Positions 45,560 through 55,092 of a DNA stretch of 64,000 bases are shown here, in pieces. The stretch comes from Bryobacteraceae bacterium (lineage in GTDB: Bacteria; Acidobacteriota; Terriglobia; Bryobacterales; Bryobacteraceae), in assembly GCA_019748195.1 (NCBI GenBank), contig JAIEPW010000011.1:1-64000 (forward strand). The letters run 5' to 3'. Position 1 is the stretch's first letter; each line of letters starts with the position of its first letter. The position numbers and the translations under genes are program-made. The notes under the pieces are model-generated. The model saw only the letters and a list, made by a program, of their open reading frames with translations. It was not told where the DNA came from and ran no database searches.

Positions 45560-46282
45560 TCAGCTTGCCTTGCGCTGAGCGTCGAGTTCCGTCTTCCAGC
45601 TCTCCAGCATCGGGACGGTGTGAATCGTTCCCGCGCGCTCCACGCCCGCCGCGCGCAGTTGTTTCAGGTGATCCAGCGTCCGCACGCCTCCCGACGCCTT
45701 GATCTTGACCCGCCCCTCCAGCAGGCGTTTCATCAATGCAATGTCCTCCATCGAGTACGGGGCCGGTCCGAAGGGAGTCGAGGTTCGGGCGTAATCCACC
45801 TGGGCTCGCTTGGCGATGCGGCAGGCGATCGTCTTTAAGTCCTGCGTCAGGTATCCGTTTTCAAACGCCACCTTCAGGATCGCGCCGCCTTCATGGCAGG
45901 CCGCCGAAAGCTGCGTCAGTTCCATTTCGACGTACTGGAACTGGCGCGAGATCATTTTCCCGATGTTCAGCACCGTATCGATTTCGCGCGCGCCCCGGCG
46001 AATCAGGTCGCGCGCCGCATAAAGTTTGGCGGGGGTGGTGTCGTCCCCGTGCGGATAGCCGACGTGGCTGGCCACCGGGATTCCCGATCCTTCCATCCAG
46101 CGAACGGCCAGGTCCACGTCCGACGGCCGGACGCAAACCGCGGCGATGCGATACTGCCGGGCGATTTCGCAACTGATGCGAATGTGTTCCTCGCTCAGCT
46201 CCGGGCGCACCGCCGAGTGCTCGATCATGCCCGCCAGATCTTCATATCGAAGTTCCGGCTTCGGCGCCCCGGCGGAATCCAT
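45560..46282 (-). CDS. deoC: Deoxyribose-phosphate aldolase
   Basis: IDTVLNIGKMIS; ILKVAFENGYLTQ; RVKIKASGGVRTLDHL. Confidence 0.92.
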   Translation of the reverse strand: MDSAGAPKPELRYEDLAGMIEHSAVRPELSEEHIRISCEIARQYRIAAVCVRPSDVDLAVRWMEGSGIPVASHVGYPHGDDTTPAKLYAARDLIRRGAREIDTVLNIGKMISRQFQYVEMELTQLSAACHEGGAILKVAFENGYLTQDLKTIACRIAKRAQVDYARTSTPFGPAPYSMEDIALMKRLLEGRVKIKASGGVRTLDHLKQLRAAGVERAGTIHTVPMLESWKTELDAQRKAS

Positions 46283-46286
46283 CTCT

Positions 46287-47183
46287 CTACCTCTTTCTCG
46301 GCGAGCGCGACGCGGTGGGCGGCGCGATCCCCAGCGCCTTCAACTGGTCCTTGGCCTTCGCCGCCTGCTCCGACGCCGGGTACTTCTTGATCAGTTCCCG
46401 GAACTCGTCGGCGGCCGCGGTGCGCTTGCCCGTCTGCAGCAGCATGCGCGCTTTCATGTACTGCGCATCCGCGGACTTGTTGTTCTCCTGATACTTCTCC
46501 AGCACCTGATCGTAGGCCGCCATCGCCGCGTCGGGATCGTTGTTGCGCCGGTGGATCTCGCCGATGTAGAACTGCGCGTTCGGCGCCAGTTCCGTGCTCG
46601 AAAAGTACTTCACGTAATCCTGAAACTCCATCAGCGCCAGTTCCAGCTTGCCGGAGTTCATGTCCGCCAGCGCATTCTTATACAGAGTCTCCGCCGACAT
46701 CCCGGCTGGAGGGACGTTGCCCGCCGGCGCCGTCGATCCCTCCGCCCCGGGAGGCTTGGGTGGATTGTTGAGCGTCCGCACGGTCGTATCCAGGTCCACG
46801 ATCTTCTGGTCCAGCTTCGCCAGCCGCGAGTTCGTTTCGGCGATGGCCTCCCGCATCCCGCGCACCTCTTCGCCCACCTGATCCATTTTCGTGCTGACGC
46901 CCACCACGCCCGAGGCCACCGTCTTCGACTGCTCCCGGAAGCTGTTGCCCAGGCTGCTCTGCAGCGCGGTAACGCCTTCATTGGATTTGTTCGCGGTCTC
47001 CAGCGCCTGCTGCACCAGCTTCGTCAACTGCCCCAGCTTGTCATCCAGGTTCTTCTCGAGCTGCTTCATCTGCTCCTGCAGCAACGCCATGTCGCGCTGC
47101 AGATCGACGATCTCCTTCCTCTGGGCGAAGGCGGGCGCCGACACAAGCATCAGGAAAACCGTCAATAAGCCGAAAACACGCAT
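46287..47183 (-). CDS. ybgF: Tol-Pal system protein YbgF/CpoB (coiled coil + TPR)
   Basis: Signal peptide; coiled coil; YKNALADMNSGKLELALMEFQDYVKYFSSTELAPNAQFYIGEIHRRNNDPDAAMAAYDQVL. Confidence 0.88.
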   Translation of the reverse strand: MRVFGLLTVFLMLVSAPAFAQRKEIVDLQRDMALLQEQMKQLEKNLDDKLGQLTKLVQQALETANKSNEGVTALQSSLGNSFREQSKTVASGVVGVSTKMDQVGEEVRGMREAIAETNSRLAKLDQKIVDLDTTVRTLNNPPKPPGAEGSTAPAGNVPPAGMSAETLYKNALADMNSGKLELALMEFQDYVKYFSSTELAPNAQFYIGEIHRRNNDPDAAMAAYDQVLEKYQENNKSADAQYMKARMLLQTGKRTAAADEFRELIKKYPASEQAAKAKDQLKALGIAPPTASRSPRKR

Positions 47184-47258
47184 CACCAACTCCTTCCACA
47201 AAACGCGCGGGCGCCCGCGAACCCGCACCACGGTCCGCCGGGCGCCCGTCTAGGCCGG

Positions 47259-48053
47259 TTAACGGACCGGTTCGATGTGAGCCCGGCGGTTCTTCTGCCA
47301 GCAGCTCTCATTTGCCTCGGTACACGTGGGACGTTCCTTGCCGTAGCTGATGGTACGCAGCTTATCGGCGGCAACGCCCAACTGGGTCAACAACTCCTTG
47401 GCCGCCGTCGCCCGGCGATCGCCCAACCCCAGGTTGTACTCCGCCGAGCCGCGCTCGTCGCAGTGGCCTTCCACCGTGAAGCTCGCGCCGGCGTCCAACC
47501 CGAACACCCGCTTGATGACGTCCGCGTTCTTCGTCAGCGTCTCCCGCGCATCCGGACGGATATCGCTCTTGTCGTAATCGAAATAGGCGTCGCCCGCGTT
47601 TTCGGTCTGCCACAGTTGACCCCAGGTCATGCTCGGCGCCTTCGGCGGCTCCGCCGGACGCGGCACCACCGGCTCACCCACGGTCAGCGTCACCGCGCGC
47701 GAGGTCTCCCCGCCCGGACCCTTCGCCGTCAGCGTGTACGTTGTGGTCTGGTTCGGCGATACCGAACGGTTGCCCTGCGCATTCACCGCCCCGATCCCGC
47801 TGATGTTTACGTCCGTTGCGTCCGAAGTGGACCATCGCAGAGTCGCCGACTGCCCGCGGTCCACGCGCGACGGCTCCACCGTGAAGCTGCCGATCTGCGG
47901 CGCGCGCGGCGTCATCTTCGGCGGCTCCGTTACCGGCGTCGGGGGCGCAGCCGGAGCCGGCACCTTCTTCTTGCAACCTACCGCAAACAGGCTCAATCCG
48001 AGCGCAACCGCCACCATGCTCGTCCGCCCGATCTGACTTCGCTGTTGCTTCAT
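47259..48053 (-). CDS. pal: Peptidoglycan-associated lipoprotein (Pal/OmpA family)
   Basis: LFAVGC lipobox; YFDYDKSDIRPDARETLTKNADVI...FTVEGHCDERGSAEYNLGLGDRRATAAKELL. Confidence 0.92.
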   Translation of the reverse strand: MKQQRSQIGRTSMVAVALGLSLFAVGCKKKVPAPAAPPTPVTEPPKMTPRAPQIGSFTVEPSRVDRGQSATLRWSTSDATDVNISGIGAVNAQGNRSVSPNQTTTYTLTAKGPGGETSRAVTLTVGEPVVPRPAEPPKAPSMTWGQLWQTENAGDAYFDYDKSDIRPDARETLTKNADVIKRVFGLDAGASFTVEGHCDERGSAEYNLGLGDRRATAAKELLTQLGVAADKLRTISYGKERPTCTEANESCWQKNRRAHIEPVR

Positions 48054-48084
48054 TTCGATCTCCTGCCTCCCTAGCGATCTCTCT

Positions 48085-49476
48085 CTATTGAATTGCCTTC
48101 GCCCACACGGGCTTTTCATTGTTGCCCTGCGACGTCAACTGCTTCTGCTGTGTACCATCGGCCAGCATCGTGAAAATCGACGTACGCCCACCGCGCCGCG
48201 AGGAATAGGCCAGATGGACTCCATCCGGAGCCCAAACCGGATTCTCGTTGCGGCCCTGCCCGCTGGTGAGCTGTACAAGCTGCCGTGTCGCTACGTTCAT
48301 CACAAAAATGTTGAAGTTCCCCGGCTCAAAGCCGCGCGTCCAGGCGAACGCGATGAACTTACCGTCGGGGTGCCAGGCCGGATTCACCGCGTCGCCTTCG
48401 CCGGTGGTCAGCATCCCGATGTCGGTCCCTTCGATATTCATTCTATATACTTGCGGGGGGCCGGAGCGACCCGAGACGAACACCACATCCTGCCCGGTCT
48501 TCGGATTCACCTTCGGCTCCACCTCAACGGCCCGCACCTGCGTCAGCCGCCTCAGGTTGCCGCCGTTCACATCCGCCATGTAAATGTTGGCGTAACCGTC
48601 GCCCGCCGCCGTGGAGGAAAAAATCACATGCTTGGAGTCCGGCGTGAATGATGCGTTCGCGTTCATCGATGCGCGCTGGTTGTAGAATGTCAACCGCCGG
48701 CCGGATTCCGCCGACAGAACCACGATTTCCGGCTGTCCCCGCGCGAACGTCGTGCAGGCCACCAGCCGCCCGTCCGGCGACACCGACGGCATCGTGGTGA
48801 TCGACCGGAAGTTCGTCAACTGCTTCTGGTTCGATCCGTCGTAGTCCATGGACCAGATTTCCTTATTGCCCGTCCGGTCGCTTACGAAATGAATCCGCGA
48901 GCCCGCCAGGCTCACCGCGCCGAACTGCGTCAGGATGTCCGCCGCGAAGTCGCGCGCCACCTTCCTCGCTCCGTCGTCATCCAGCGATCCCGTGTACACC
49001 TTGCCCACCACCTGCGCGCTCGCGATGTCCGGCTGCCCCACGTTGTACAGCCACCCGAACAACACCAGCCGCCCGTCCTGCACCGCCGTGTACCCGAACG
49101 CCAGGTAATTCGCGTTCACCGGCGGATTGAACCAGTCGGTGAGCCACGGACCCACCCTCCGCGGCTGCTCGCCCCGACGCGCCGGAGCTTCCGGCGCCTT
49201 GAAGTCCGACGGCTGTTGCGGGACTTCCAGGGGATACAGGCTCTTGGCCACCATCTGCAATCGCCCCGATTGCTCCAGTTCGCTGAACAGCGTGGCGTTG
49301 AACGCGGGCATGAAGCGCCCGGCGTCCCCCGCGCCCTTGAAGTCCGGCGCCGCGATCGCGGGAATCCGCGTCCCTCCGGTGATCACGCTCAGAATGTCGC
49401 TTTGCTGGGCCAGCAGCAGAGCCGCCCCGGCCGCCAGAAACCCAACCGCGATGAAGAACAGAATCTTTTTGGTCAT
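48085..49476 (-). CDS. tolB: Tol-Pal beta-propeller protein TolB
   Basis: RIHFVSDRTGNKEIWSMDYDGSNQKQLT...SPDGRLVACTT repeats. Confidence 0.93.
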   Translation of the reverse strand: MTKKILFFIAVGFLAAGAALLLAQQSDILSVITGGTRIPAIAAPDFKGAGDAGRFMPAFNATLFSELEQSGRLQMVAKSLYPLEVPQQPSDFKAPEAPARRGEQPRRVGPWLTDWFNPPVNANYLAFGYTAVQDGRLVLFGWLYNVGQPDIASAQVVGKVYTGSLDDDGARKVARDFAADILTQFGAVSLAGSRIHFVSDRTGNKEIWSMDYDGSNQKQLTNFRSITTMPSVSPDGRLVACTTFARGQPEIVVLSAESGRRLTFYNQRASMNANASFTPDSKHVIFSSTAAGDGYANIYMADVNGGNLRRLTQVRAVEVEPKVNPKTGQDVVFVSGRSGPPQVYRMNIEGTDIGMLTTGEGDAVNPAWHPDGKFIAFAWTRGFEPGNFNIFVMNVATRQLVQLTSGQGRNENPVWAPDGVHLAYSSRRGGRTSIFTMLADGTQQKQLTSQGNNEKPVWAKAIQ

Positions 49477-50261
49477 CTCTTCAACTCAAACCACAGTTCC
49501 ACCCGGGCCGTGTCGCGCTCGAATCCCGCCGGCAGGGGCGGAAAAGGAGCCGCGTCGAATACCGCGCGCTGCGCCGAATAGTCCAGCGCGCTGATCCCGC
49601 TCGTCTGCAGCACCTTCACGTTCCGGACGCTGCCGTTGCGCAACAGATCAAATACCACAATTGCGATGGGCGCCGTTTTTGTCCGCGGATCCACGTCGCC
49701 CGTGTTCCACTTCTCCGCCACCCGTTGCCGCAGCAGCGCTTCATAGCCGCCGAACCGCGTTCCCAGCGAGCTCGCCGGGCCTGTCCCCACGCCGCCCGCG
49801 CCCGGCGCCTGCGAAAAAATCTGCGAAACCGCCGCCTGGCCCTGCGTCGAATACATCTGGTTGGGTCGGTCCGCGTCCGGATTGCGGTACTTCTGCGCCT
49901 GCACGGCTTTCTTTTCCTGCTCGCGCGGCTTCTTCGCGTCCTTGCTCTTCAGCGCGATCGCATCCGGCTCCGGCCTGGCCCGCTCCACCTTCTCCTCCTT
50001 GGGAGGAGTGGGCAGGTTGCTCTTGGTGTCCCGCGCCACCGGATTCTGCAATCCCGTGCGCTGCTGCAGCGGAATGCTGCTCACCACGTTCACCGTCATC
50101 GCGCCCGCGCCCGGATTCTCCACGCCGAACTTGGGCCCCGACGCGGCTAGCCAGCTCGACAGGCCCATGAACACGCCGAGCCCCACGTGCGCGCCGATCG
50201 ACAGGACGAACGGGCCCCTCAGGCTCTCCCGTTCATCCAGAATGTCCACCGGCCGCGCCAT
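49473..50261 (-). CDS. tolA: TonB/TolA-like energy transducer
   Basis: N-terminal TM, charged middle, C-terminal TonB-like AIVVFDLLRNGSVRNVKVLQTSGISALDYSAQRAVFDAAPFPPLP. Confidence 0.82.
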   Translation of the reverse strand: MARPVDILDERESLRGPFVLSIGAHVGLGVFMGLSSWLAASGPKFGVENPGAGAMTVNVVSSIPLQQRTGLQNPVARDTKSNLPTPPKEEKVERARPEPDAIALKSKDAKKPREQEKKAVQAQKYRNPDADRPNQMYSTQGQAAVSQIFSQAPGAGGVGTGPASSLGTRFGGYEALLRQRVAEKWNTGDVDPRTKTAPIAIVVFDLLRNGSVRNVKVLQTSGISALDYSAQRAVFDAAPFPPLPAGFERDTARVELWFELKR

Positions 50262-50701
50262 CAGCGTTTCCGTCCGTTCTCCAACGGCTGCGTTACCACG
50301 TTTACGCCATACCCGGCCTTGTGCAACCGGGCCATCACCTGCACCGGCGTCTCCCAGATCGCGGACTTGTCCGCCCGCAGGTAAACGCTCTTGGCCTTCG
50401 GAAAGCGCTCCTTCAAGGTCCGGTCCAGGGCGTTGATGTTCACCGTCTTCTCGTTCAGGTACAGCTCGCCGGCGGGCGACACCGTGATCACCGGCAGAAT
50501 CTCCACCGTGTCCTTCACCATGTCCACCTTGGGGACATCCACTTCGATTCCAAACTCCATCACGTGCGCCGTCAGCATGAAGATGATCAGCAGCACCATC
50601 ACCACGTCCACCAGCGGAATGATGTTGATTTCCGACAGCGTCCCCGCCGTCCGCGACCTGCGCCCGCCGCCATGCCCGTTACCGCCGAGTTGGATGGCCA
50701 T
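50261..50701 (-). CDS. tolR: ExbD/TolR-family protein
   Basis: SEINIIPLVDVVMVLLIIFMLTAHVM; VYLRADKSAIWETPVQVMARLHKAG. Confidence 0.93.
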   Translation of the reverse strand: MAIQLGGNGHGGGRRSRTAGTLSEINIIPLVDVVMVLLIIFMLTAHVMEFGIEVDVPKVDMVKDTVEILPVITVSPAGELYLNEKTVNINALDRTLKERFPKAKSVYLRADKSAIWETPVQVMARLHKAGYGVNVVTQPLENGRKR

Positions 50702-50716
50702 ATGTCTTGGGATGCC

Positions 50717-51403
50717 CTACAGCTCGTAGTTCCTTTCGGTCATGTTCAGGAACTCCAGCGAGAAATCGTCCATCCGCGCCCCGAACTCGCGAATCTGCTG
50801 CCCGAAAAGGTTATAGAACACTGCCGCCGGAATCGCCGCGAACAGCCCCAGCGCCGTCGCCACCAGCGCGTGCGCGATACCCGGCGCCACCGTGCGCATG
50901 CTCGTCGAGCCCGCGAGCCCGATCGCCTGGAACGCGTCAATGATGCCCCACACCGTTCCAAACAGCCCGATAAACGGACTCACCGTAGCCGTCGTGGCCA
51001 GCCAGTTCATGTTGCGCTCCAGCTTCGCCAGCTCCTCGCTGATTCCCAGCAGCAGCGTCCGCTCAATCGCCGTCTTGTTCGTCAGCCGCCCGCGCGTGGT
51101 CACCTGCCGGCTCACTTCGCTGTAGCCGAAATCGAAAACCAGGCTCAGAGGCGATTCCTTGTACTGACCCGCCGCCTGCGCCACCGCGTCCAGCGCCGGC
51201 GCCTTGCGAAACGCACGCAGGAAGTCGCGGCTATGCTGCCGCGCCCGCCGGAACGCTCCCCACTTCGAGAAGATGATCGCCCACGAGACCACCGAGAACA
51301 CCGCCAGAAACGCCATCACCGCCAGCGGGATCGGTTCCGAGGTTGCCACCATTTCCCATACGTTGACTTCGGCGAGGACGCCCGAGGAGAGAAAATCCGT
51401 CAA
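50717..51403 (-). CDS. tolQ: MotA/TolQ/ExbB proton channel protein
   Basis: NMNWLATTATVSPFIGLFGTVWGIIDAFQAIGLAGSTSMRTVAPGIAHALVATALGLFAAIPAAVFYN. Confidence 0.94.
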   Translation of the reverse strand: MTDFLSSGVLAEVNVWEMVATSEPIPLAVMAFLAVFSVVSWAIIFSKWGAFRRARQHSRDFLRAFRKAPALDAVAQAAGQYKESPLSLVFDFGYSEVSRQVTTRGRLTNKTAIERTLLLGISEELAKLERNMNWLATTATVSPFIGLFGTVWGIIDAFQAIGLAGSTSMRTVAPGIAHALVATALGLFAAIPAAVFYNLFGQQIREFGARMDDFSLEFLNMTERNYEL

Positions 51404-51457
51404 TCCGGCTCCTTACACACTCATTGTAACCAGCGTACGCGGCTGGAAGGGATCATC

Positions 51458-51481
51458 AAACAGAATGTCCTATTTCTGTTT
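51458..51481. promoter_or_regulatory. Perfect 8-8-8 inverted repeat (AAACAGAA-N8-TTCTGTTT), candidate operator in the recN promoter region
   Basis: aaacagaa tgtcctat ttctgttt read directly; 13 nt upstream of a TATAAT. Confidence 0.6.
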
Positions 51482-51494
51482 TAAGGTCAATCGT

Positions 51495-51500
51495 TATAAT
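51495..51500 (+). promoter_or_regulatory. Candidate -10 box TATAAT of recN
   Basis: Exact TATAAT ending 13 nt before the recN ATG at 51514; -35 weak. Confidence 0.5.
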
Positions 51501-51513
51501 CTGGTATCGCTCC

Positions 51514-53184
51514 ATGCTGGTTGAGCTGACCGTCGCAAACTACGCCGTTGTCGAGCGCGCGAGAGTCCGCTTCCACGCCGGCCTGAACGTCCTCACCGGC
51601 GAAACCGGATCCGGCAAGTCCCTGCTCGTCGACGCCCTCGCTCTCTTGTTCGGCGGCCGCGCGTCCTCCGACATGCTCCGTTCCGGCTCCGATCGCGCCC
51701 GCGTCAGCGCCATCTTCGAAACCGGGGACTCCCCTCCCCTCCGCAAACTCCTCGACGGCGCCGGAATCGACTCCGAGGAAGGCGAGCTCCTCCTGGAACG
51801 CGAAATCCTCGCCAATGGCAAGTCGCGAGCCTTCGCCGGCAGCCGCCCCGTTACCGTCGCGCTCCTCCGCGATCTCGCCCCCCTGCTTGGCGATATCCAC
51901 GGCCAGCACGACCAGCAACTCCTGTTCTCCCCCGCCGCGCAGCGCGAGATCCTGGATGCCTTCGCCCGGTGCGAAGCGCTGGTTGCCGAAATTGGCGGCC
52001 TTTTCGAGCGCTGGCAAGCCGTTTCCGCCGAGCTCGCCGGGCTCGACCGCGCCGAGCAGGAGCGCCTCCGCCTGGTCGACTTGTGGCAGTTCCAGCGCAA
52101 GGAAATCGAAGCCGTGAATCCGCGGCCCGGCGAGGAAGACGAGCTCGAAGCCGAGCGCCGCGTGCTGCGCAACGTCACCCGCCTCGAGGAAAGCGCCTCC
52201 GCCGCTTACAGCGCCCTCTACGACGCGCCCGACAGCGCCGCGTCGCAGTTGAAAACCGCCCTGAGAAAGCTGGAGGATCTGGCGCGCATCGATCCCGCGA
52301 TCGAGGAAACGCTCGCCGCGATCCGCCCCGCCGCCATCTCCGTGTCCGAGGCCGCTCACTCCCTGCGCGACTACCTCGCCAGGCTGGAAGCCGATCCCGC
52401 CCGCCTGGAAACCGTCGAGAACCGGCTGGCCGCCATCGGCAAGCTGAAGCGCAAATACGGCTCCACGGTGGCCGGGATCCTCGATTTCCTCCACGAGGTC
52501 ACGGACAACCTGAACGCCGTCGAGAACGCCGCCGGACACCGCGCCGCCCTCGAGGAACAGCGCAACCGGCTCGCCGAAGAGTATCGCGTTGCCTCAGGCA
52601 AGCTCTCCGCCAAGCGACGCGAGGGTGCCCGGCAGCTCGCCCGCAAGGTGGAAGCCGAGCTCGCGGCGCTGGCCATGGAGCGCAGCGTGTTCGTCGTCCA
52701 CGTAGGTGATGCCCCCTGGTCCGAGCACGGCGTCGACTCCATCGCCTTCCTCGTCTCCGCCAATGTCGGCGAGGAACCCAGGCCGCTCGACAAAATCGTC
52801 TCCGGCGGCGAGCTTTCCCGCATCGCCCTGGCCTTGAAAACCGCCGCGCCGGTCCGAGCCCGCGCCCCCAGGACCCTGGTCTTCGACGAAGTGGACGCCG
52901 GCGTCGGCGGCGCCGCCGCTGAAGCCGTCGGCCGCCGCCTGAAGAAGCTCTCTGCCTCCCACCAGGTGCTGTGCGTGACCCATCTCGCGCCAATCGCCAG
53001 CTTCGCCGACCATCACTACGCGGTCGAAAAACGCGCGGTGAAAGGCCGCTCCGTCGCCGAAATCGAGGAGATCCAGGGCGCGGCACGCACCCGCGAGATC
53101 GGCCGCATGCTTTCCGGACAGACCCTGACTCCCGAGGCCCTCAAACACGCCGAACACCTCATCCGGCTCGGCCAATCGGCGTAG
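51514..53184 (+). CDS. recN: DNA repair protein RecN
   Basis: ANYAVVERARVRFHAGLNVLTGETGSGKSLLVDALALLFGGRASSDMLR; DIHGQHDQQLLF; FDEVDAGVGGAAAEAVGRRLKKLS. Confidence 0.96.
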   Translation: MLVELTVANYAVVERARVRFHAGLNVLTGETGSGKSLLVDALALLFGGRASSDMLRSGSDRARVSAIFETGDSPPLRKLLDGAGIDSEEGELLLEREILANGKSRAFAGSRPVTVALLRDLAPLLGDIHGQHDQQLLFSPAAQREILDAFARCEALVAEIGGLFERWQAVSAELAGLDRAEQERLRLVDLWQFQRKEIEAVNPRPGEEDELEAERRVLRNVTRLEESASAAYSALYDAPDSAASQLKTALRKLEDLARIDPAIEETLAAIRPAAISVSEAAHSLRDYLARLEADPARLETVENRLAAIGKLKRKYGSTVAGILDFLHEVTDNLNAVENAAGHRAALEEQRNRLAEEYRVASGKLSAKRREGARQLARKVEAELAALAMERSVFVVHVGDAPWSEHGVDSIAFLVSANVGEEPRPLDKIVSGGELSRIALALKTAAPVRARAPRTLVFDEVDAGVGGAAAEAVGRRLKKLSASHQVLCVTHLAPIASFADHHYAVEKRAVKGRSVAEIEEIQGAARTREIGRMLSGQTLTPEALKHAEHLIRLGQSA

Positions 53185-53193
53185 AATCGGTTC

Positions 53194-54522
53194 ATGCTCC
53201 CGCTCCTCGTACTGCTGCTGGCCGACGGCAACTGGCCCATGTTCCGCGGCTCCGCCGCCAACGGCCTCGGCGACGCGCCCGCACCGGTGAGCTGGAATGC
53301 CGATCCCGACGCGGGCCCCCTCCGCAACATCCTCTGGAAAACACCCATCCCCGGCTTGAGCCACTCCAGCCCCGTCATCTGGGGCGACAAGCTCTTCGTC
53401 GCCACCGCCGTCTCCTCCGCCGGACCGGCTCCCCTCAAAGTCGGCCTGTACGGCGCCGGCAACTCCGCCGACGATAACGGCGAGCAGAGCTGGAAAGTCT
53501 TCTGCCTCGACAAACGCAGCGGCAAAATTCTCTGGGAAGCTACCGCGCGTAAGGCGACCCCGCGCGTGAAACGACACACCAAGGCCACCCACGCCAACAC
53601 CACCGTCGCCACCGACGGTAAGCGCCTCATCGCCTTCTTCGGCTCCGAAGGCCTGTACTCCTACTCCCTCGACGGCAAGCTGCTATGGAGCAAGGACCTC
53701 GGCGAGATCGACATGGCGCCCTTCAACGATCAATCGCTCTCCTGGGGCTTCGCCAGTTCCCCGGTGTTGATCGACGACACCGTCGTGTTGCAGTGCGACG
53801 GCAAGAAGGATCCCTTCGTGGTCGCGATCTCCGCCCGCGACGGCTCGGAACTCTGGCGCACCTCCCGCTCCGCGCTGGTCAAGAACGGCTGGGCCACGCC
53901 CGCCGTCGTCCGGACTCCCGCCCGCACCCAGGTGGTGCTGAACTCCTATCCCCACATCGTTTCCTACGACTTCAAAACCGGCAAGGAGCTGTGGCGGCTG
54001 AAGTCCGAAGGCGATATCCCGGTGCCGACCCCTGTCTTCGCGCACGGTCTCATCTTCGTCACCAACGCCCACGGCGGCGCGGCGCCGCTGTACGCCATCC
54101 GTCCCGAGGCGCACGGCGACATCTCCCTGGCCCCCGGCGAACGCACCAACGCCGCCATCGTCTGGAGCGTCCCCCGCAACGGCGCGTACATGCAAACCCC
54201 GCTGGTGCTCGGCGACCTCCTCTATAGCTGCTCGGATCGCGGCGTGCTGAAGGTCTATGACGCCAAAACCGGCGCCCTGCAATACGAACAGCGCCTCGGC
54301 GCGGGAACCACCGGCTTCTCCTCTTCCCCGGTAGCCGCCGCCGATAAGCTCTACTTCGCCAGCGAGGAGGGCGAGGTGTACGTCTTGAAAGCGGGACGCC
54401 TGTTTGAGCAGCTTGCCATGAACCGGATGGGCGAAATCACCATGGCCAGCCCCGCGCTTTCCGGCGGCGTGCTCTTCTACCGCACCCGCGGTCACCTCGT
54501 TGCCGTCGCGGAAAAGCCTTAA
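53194..54522 (+). CDS. Exported PQQ-like beta-propeller protein
   Basis: Signal peptide; WPMFRGSAANGLGD; repeated YSLDGKLLW, DGSELWRT, TGKELWRL strands. Confidence 0.88.
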   Translation: MLPLLVLLLADGNWPMFRGSAANGLGDAPAPVSWNADPDAGPLRNILWKTPIPGLSHSSPVIWGDKLFVATAVSSAGPAPLKVGLYGAGNSADDNGEQSWKVFCLDKRSGKILWEATARKATPRVKRHTKATHANTTVATDGKRLIAFFGSEGLYSYSLDGKLLWSKDLGEIDMAPFNDQSLSWGFASSPVLIDDTVVLQCDGKKDPFVVAISARDGSELWRTSRSALVKNGWATPAVVRTPARTQVVLNSYPHIVSYDFKTGKELWRLKSEGDIPVPTPVFAHGLIFVTNAHGGAAPLYAIRPEAHGDISLAPGERTNAAIVWSVPRNGAYMQTPLVLGDLLYSCSDRGVLKVYDAKTGALQYEQRLGAGTTGFSSSPVAAADKLYFASEEGEVYVLKAGRLFEQLAMNRMGEITMASPALSGGVLFYRTRGHLVAVAEKP

Positions 54523-54682
54523 TCAACGGCGCTCGTCGGCCGGTACTCCTGCTCGGCGACCCCAATGGGAGCCACGAGTCACCGAATGGCAAACGTTGCG
54601 CTTCATCGCGTTCCCGTAACGCTCAGCCACCCCGAATTTGCGGCTCCACCCCGCCCGTGATACTCTGTAAGGACGATCTCGC

Positions 54683-54759
<77 letters not shown>

Positions 54760-54771
54760 TTCGTTCCCGGT

Positions 54772-55047
54772 TCAGGGCGTCAGGCGAACCTCAATTTGAT
54801 TGGTCACGGTGGTAACTCCCTTTACCTTCCGCGCGATCTTCTCCGCCTTTGCCTTCATGTTGTCCTTCCGGACCCGGCCCTTCAGCGTCACCTCGCCGTT
54901 TCTGACAATCACCTCGATCACCCCGCCGCCCACGTCGCGATCGTTGGCCATCTTGCGGCGAACCTCATCGTAGATCCGGTCGTCGACAGGATTTCCCTGC
55001 GCCAGCGCCAGCCCGGCCGCGAGAGTCAATACAGATAAGAAACGCAT
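54772..55047 (-). CDS. Exported BON-domain protein
   Basis: Signal peptide; [48 protein letters not shown]. Confidence 0.87.
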   Translation of the reverse strand: MRFLSVLTLAAGLALAQGNPVDDRIYDEVRRKMANDRDVGGGVIEVIVRNGEVTLKGRVRKDNMKAKAEKIARKVKGVTTVTNQIEVRLTP

Positions 55048-55092
55048 GGTCTGTTGTCCCCATTATCCGCCATCCCGCCCGAACCCGCGCGC

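Noticed and set aside
50321-51484. 387-aa plus-strand His/Arg-rich ORF opposite tolQ/tolR
   Set aside because: Composition typical of antisense translation of GC-rich TM genes.
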